Part shown: positions 61,363 to 64,000 of the stretch, piece by piece | Numbering within the stretch: the stretch's first letter is position 1 | Layout of the letters: the number at the start of each line of letters is the position of its first letter | Assembly (NCBI GenBank): GCA_016893485.2 | Contig: JAFEKX020000002.1 | Location: 53,209 to 117,208, forward strand | Length of the DNA: 64,000 nucleotides | Direction: 5' to 3' | Source: Streptomyces sp. P3 | GTDB taxonomy: Bacteria > Actinomycetota > Actinomycetes > Streptomycetales > Streptomycetaceae | Notes under the pieces: generated by a model | Told to the model about the DNA's origin: nothing | Seen by the model: only the letters and a program-made list of their open reading frames with translations | Databases searched by the model: none | Program-made: the position numbers and the translations under genes

Positions 61363-62171
61363 TGAGCCCGTGCTGCATCTCGTGGGACGAAACGAACGTT
61401 GGGATGGGCCGGGTCCGCGCGAGGTTCACCACCCGGCAGCACAGGAGCGAGTGCCTCGAAGACTCGCTCCATCACCAGGTCCGTGTATCCCGACGATGTC
61501 TCCGAGGCCTGAAGGAGAACCCCGCCCCCTTGCAGGGGCACCACGCGGTGAAAGGCTCCCGAGGCCTCCAACGCCTCATGACCACCCAGCCGGGTCGCCA
61601 ACTCCCGAGGACATACCGTCACCCATGCGTACCCACGCAGGAAATCCCGGCCCTCCAGGAGGGATTCGTCGAGATCGCGCATCAGGGCGACCTCAACGTT
61701 CGACCAATCCGAAAAGGCGTCGTGCTCGATGCGGGCGAACGCCGGGTTCAGGTCGCGGAGCGCCGACGCAAGGAAATCGACAAGTGCTGTGCAGTACCCC
61801 GCGTCAGCCAACCTCAATGATCCCGCCTGGAGAGCGACGACGAATTTCGACCACTCCCCCTCCACCGGGAAATAGGAACACTGCACGCGCCCTAGGACAT
61901 CTTCGCCATAAAATTCCGTAGCAGCCCATTCCGGATCTTTCTCCAACTCTCCGTTGAGTCGGCTGCGGTTCCTGCCCAGATGCGGCATGTGGATACAGCG
62001 ACGACCCTCGGATTGCTGCACGGACGTCCTCGTGTAGACGCCAGAGCGCTCTTCCTGCTGGAGAAGTTCACCAAGCGGTCCGGACAGCGCCCTCTCGTAC
62101 CAGGCGACCACAGCCTTTCCCCGCTCGGCCGTTCCGAGCGGGTCAAGGGTCACCTCCATGTACACATCCAT
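61359..62171 (-). CDS. hypothetical immunity-like protein A (C terminus cut by the IS)
   Basis: A protein of about 270 residues, beginning MDVYMEVTLDPLGTAERGKA. It has YCTALVDFLASALRDLNPAF, LRGYAWVTVCPRELATRLGG and EALEASGAFHRVVPLQGGGV. I cannot name the family with certainty; the layout is reminiscent of DUF3396-type immunity proteins. The stop codon (61359-61361) lies inside the inverted repeat of the insertion element. Its last residues RDAARAH replace the RDAAGVRWAVA ending of its neighbour, so the native end was lost. ATG 62171 overlaps the stop of gene B. Confidence 0.6.
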   Translation of the reverse strand: MDVYMEVTLDPLGTAERGKAVVAWYERALSGPLGELLQQEERSGVYTRTSVQQSEGRRCIHMPHLGRNRSRLNGELEKDPEWAATEFYGEDVLGRVQCSYFPVEGEWSKFVVALQAGSLRLADAGYCTALVDFLASALRDLNPAFARIEHDAFSDWSNVEVALMRDLDESLLEGRDFLRGYAWVTVCPRELATRLGGHEALEASGAFHRVVPLQGGGVLLQASETSSGYTDLVMERVFEALAPVLPGGEPRADPAHPNVRFVPRDAARAH

Positions 62172-63005
62172 CACGCAACAGCCCAGCGAACTCCGGCCGC
62201 ATCACGAGGCACGAACCGCATATATGGGAACGCCGGATCCGGACGAGGCTCGCCCGGCGGTAGTACGGGAGCCAGCGCCTCGAACACCCGCCACATCACC
62301 TGGTCGGTGTACCCGGTCAGAGTGTCAGTAAGCCTGTAGCAGCACGCCCCCGCCCGCAGCGGAAGCACCCGGTGAAAGGCCCCCGAGCGCTCCAGCGCCA
62401 CGGCGCCGCCAAGCCGCGCCGAAAGTTCCGCCGGACAGACCGTCGCCCAGGCGTAGCCCGCAGGAAGCGCCGGCTCTCGCGGAGCGACGTGCGCTTCTTA
62501 CGCCGGAGTACGGCATCGAGGTTGGTGACCTCGCTGAAGTTGCGCCACTCGATGCGACCGAAAGCGGGATTGCTCGCGTCCAGAGCTGCGTGAAGGAAGT
62601 CCACCAGCCCCGCGCAGGATTCGGCGTCGTCCGGGGCGTCCACGCTAACCGAGGCCGACGCCCGCCACATGGAACCCTCCCCGAGGGCGTGGTAGGAGCT
62701 CGTCCGGCCAAGTTCGGACAGTTCCCCGCGGTGGCTGAGAAACACGATGTCGGCCGCCCAGGGGAACATGGCGAGCCCTTCCTCGAACTGCTTCCAGGTC
62801 TCGCCGACATGGGGAAGCCGCGCGGACGGTCGTCGATGTGCTGTGTGACATGTGCTCGGGAGACAACCTCACCGCTCCCCGTCGCTTCCGCCTCCACCAA
62901 GCCTTCGAACAACTGCACCCAAGCGGCCCGGAACCACTGCACCAACGATTCACCCGGACCGTCCGGCGCCGCAGTATCAAACACAGCCTCCATATAGACA
63001 TTCAT
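62171..63005 (-). CDS. hypothetical immunity-like protein B, paralogue of A (frameshifted)
   Basis: This starts MNVYMEAVFDTAAPDGPGES (ATG 63005) and shares the layout of A: CAGLVDFLHAALDASNPAFG, GYAWATVCPAELSARLGG, ALERSGAFHRVLPLRAG, and the ending EALAPVLPPGEPRPDPAF. Frame changes near 62810 and 62465. The stop overlaps the start of A by one base (TGATG), so the pair forms an operon made by tandem duplication. Lower G+C than the cluster genes. Function unknown. Confidence 0.6.
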
Positions 63006-63439
63006 TCCGCTCACCCTACTTACGAGTCGGTGCGTGATAGCGGGTGAGGCGTCGTGCCAGGCCGGTGGCATGATCCCGCTGTGGCGATCACGCACCAACT
63101 CGTAAGTCGCCCGAAACTCAAGCCACGGTCGGGCGCTTCTGTGCGTTCGCGGGCCCGGACGCGCATCGGGGCCGGACGCTGCCTAGTCAACCTCAGTCTC
63201 GTACGCCTCTGCGCTCCGTCGTGTGGCACGCGTCCCCTCCCTGGCATCTCTGTACACAGGACGCAGGGCGGGCGCGGATGGCTCCCGCTCTGAAGATGAG
63301 CCGACGGGTGCGGACACCTCCGTGCCCCCGCGGTGGGGTTGGAGTCAGCGGCGGCGCATCGTGGCGGATCCAGTACACCGGACGAGTGCGCACGACTGAC
63401 ATGCCCCGTATCACGGCCTGTCTCATAGGAAGTCGTTTC
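63006..63439. other. gap without a supported gene
   Basis: No recognisable coding sequence, RNA gene or repeat between the paralogue pair and the last gene. Confidence 0.4.
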
Positions 63440-63999
63440 CTATGGCTCTGGTGAGGGCCGGGTGGCCTGGGGAAAGCCCAACTCGTCCAGCAACGTGCTG
63501 AAGATGTCCTCGGCGAAGGTCTCACGCGAGCGCAGTAGCTCTTCGATCTGGGGCTGCTGCGCTGTGGCTGGGATGCCAGCCGCTGCAGCCCAAACGAGGG
63601 CGCCTGCAGCGTCGGCTGGCACATCTACTTCGAGCTCCGCGCGCTTGCGCCTCACAGCCTCGTCGAACTCGGGGTGCCCACCCACAGGCTCACATCATCC
63701 AGATCCTCGGGTTCCTCGGCGAGGAGTGCCGCAGCCTCGTCCAGGTTGAGCCACGCCTGCCAACGCTGCCCGTTGGTTCCCAGCCCGGTCACGAGGGCGA
63801 TGCCGCTATCAGAGACGTCTGCGACGCAAACCGGTGCGCCGGTCCATCCCACCAGGTCGGACAGGTAGTCCTCCTCCCATAGTCCATGATCGAACTGGAG
63901 GGTCTGCCAACCGGCTGGTCGCGGCGACCACCCATGCACTGCGGCTTTCAGCTCAGGATTGATGCTGTCGAACACGGGTGCTTCCAGCAGCGGACGCAT
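63440..63999 (-). CDS. hypothetical protein (start may lie outside the window; frameshifted once)
   Basis: From the window edge the frame reads MRPLLEAPVFDSINPELKAA, DYLSDLVGWTGAPVCVADVS and LAEEPEDLDDVSLWVG; after a shift near 63680 it continues HPEFDEAVRRKRAELEVDVP and ends DELGFPQATRPSPEP. I do not recognise the family. An ATG is present at 63999, but an upstream start beyond the window cannot be excluded. Composition resembles the other immunity-like genes on this side. Confidence 0.5.
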
Positions 64000-64000
64000 G

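Overview
The window is Streptomyces-like DNA: very high G+C with G/C-ending codons, and families typical of that genus (SARP and gamma-butyrolactone regulators, DUF397, DUF2267, an Hsp18/RheA pair, actinobacterial MetK and QcrB). Most of it is a secondary-metabolite gene cluster with accessory DNA on both sides. Nearly every biosynthetic gene is interrupted by one or more single-base shifts, usually in runs of G or C, yet both halves of each protein remain recognisable and conserved. I therefore annotate whole genes across the shifts. Sequence error is more likely than mass decay, but the sequence alone cannot prove it.

Layout. 0-8 kb: end of a drug-efflux MFS gene, a RheA-like regulator diverging from hsp18 across a double RheA-type operator, two DUF2267 genes, a repeat-rich leader with a MerR gene, and a scrambled zone with toxin-antitoxin-like genes and broken copies of its neighbours. 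7.9-10.3 kb: a DUF3099-like membrane protein and a stand-alone cytochrome b (QcrB). 10.5-16.1 kb: a FAD oxidoreductase, a fumarase/PcaB-superfamily lyase and a large FAD/NAD-binding monooxygenase; the last two resemble the CreD/CreE pair that makes nitrous acid from aspartate. 16.6-17.4 kb: a two-gene unit with a small HTH protein. 18.2-26.1 kb: a complete mevalonate operon in the naphterpin-type order (MK, MDD, PMK, type 2 IDI, HMGR, HMGS, NphT7). 26.1-35.8 kb, minus strand: a type II thioesterase-like protein, an aromatase/cyclase, an odd condensation-condensation-thioesterase protein, MetK and small ORFs. 36.8-59.9 kb: three SARPs, three gamma-butyrolactone-receptor-like TetR proteins, AfsA, an Fe-S oxidoreductase, acyl-CoA carboxylase beta and epsilon subunits, an NmrA-like reductase and an aromatic-ring FAD hydroxylase, with ARE-like operators at many promoters. 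60-64 kb: an ankyrin protein, an IS5-family element and uncharacterised immunity-like genes.

How it may work together (inference). The cluster carries its own supply of isoprenoid units (mevalonate operon plus NphT7), malonyl-type units (AccD/AccE), SAM (MetK) and possibly nitrous acid (CreE/CreD-like). The di-domain aromatase/cyclase and the hydroxylase point to an aromatic polyketide, so a prenylated aromatic polyketide with a diazotisation or deamination step is the best guess. The ketosynthase genes and any prenyltransferase must lie outside this window. AfsA would make a gamma-butyrolactone; the three receptors would release ARE boxes upstream of SARP2 and SARP3; and SARPs would act on 11-bp-phased TCGAG repeats found upstream of the FAD oxidoreductase, the CreE-like gene and the thioesterase.
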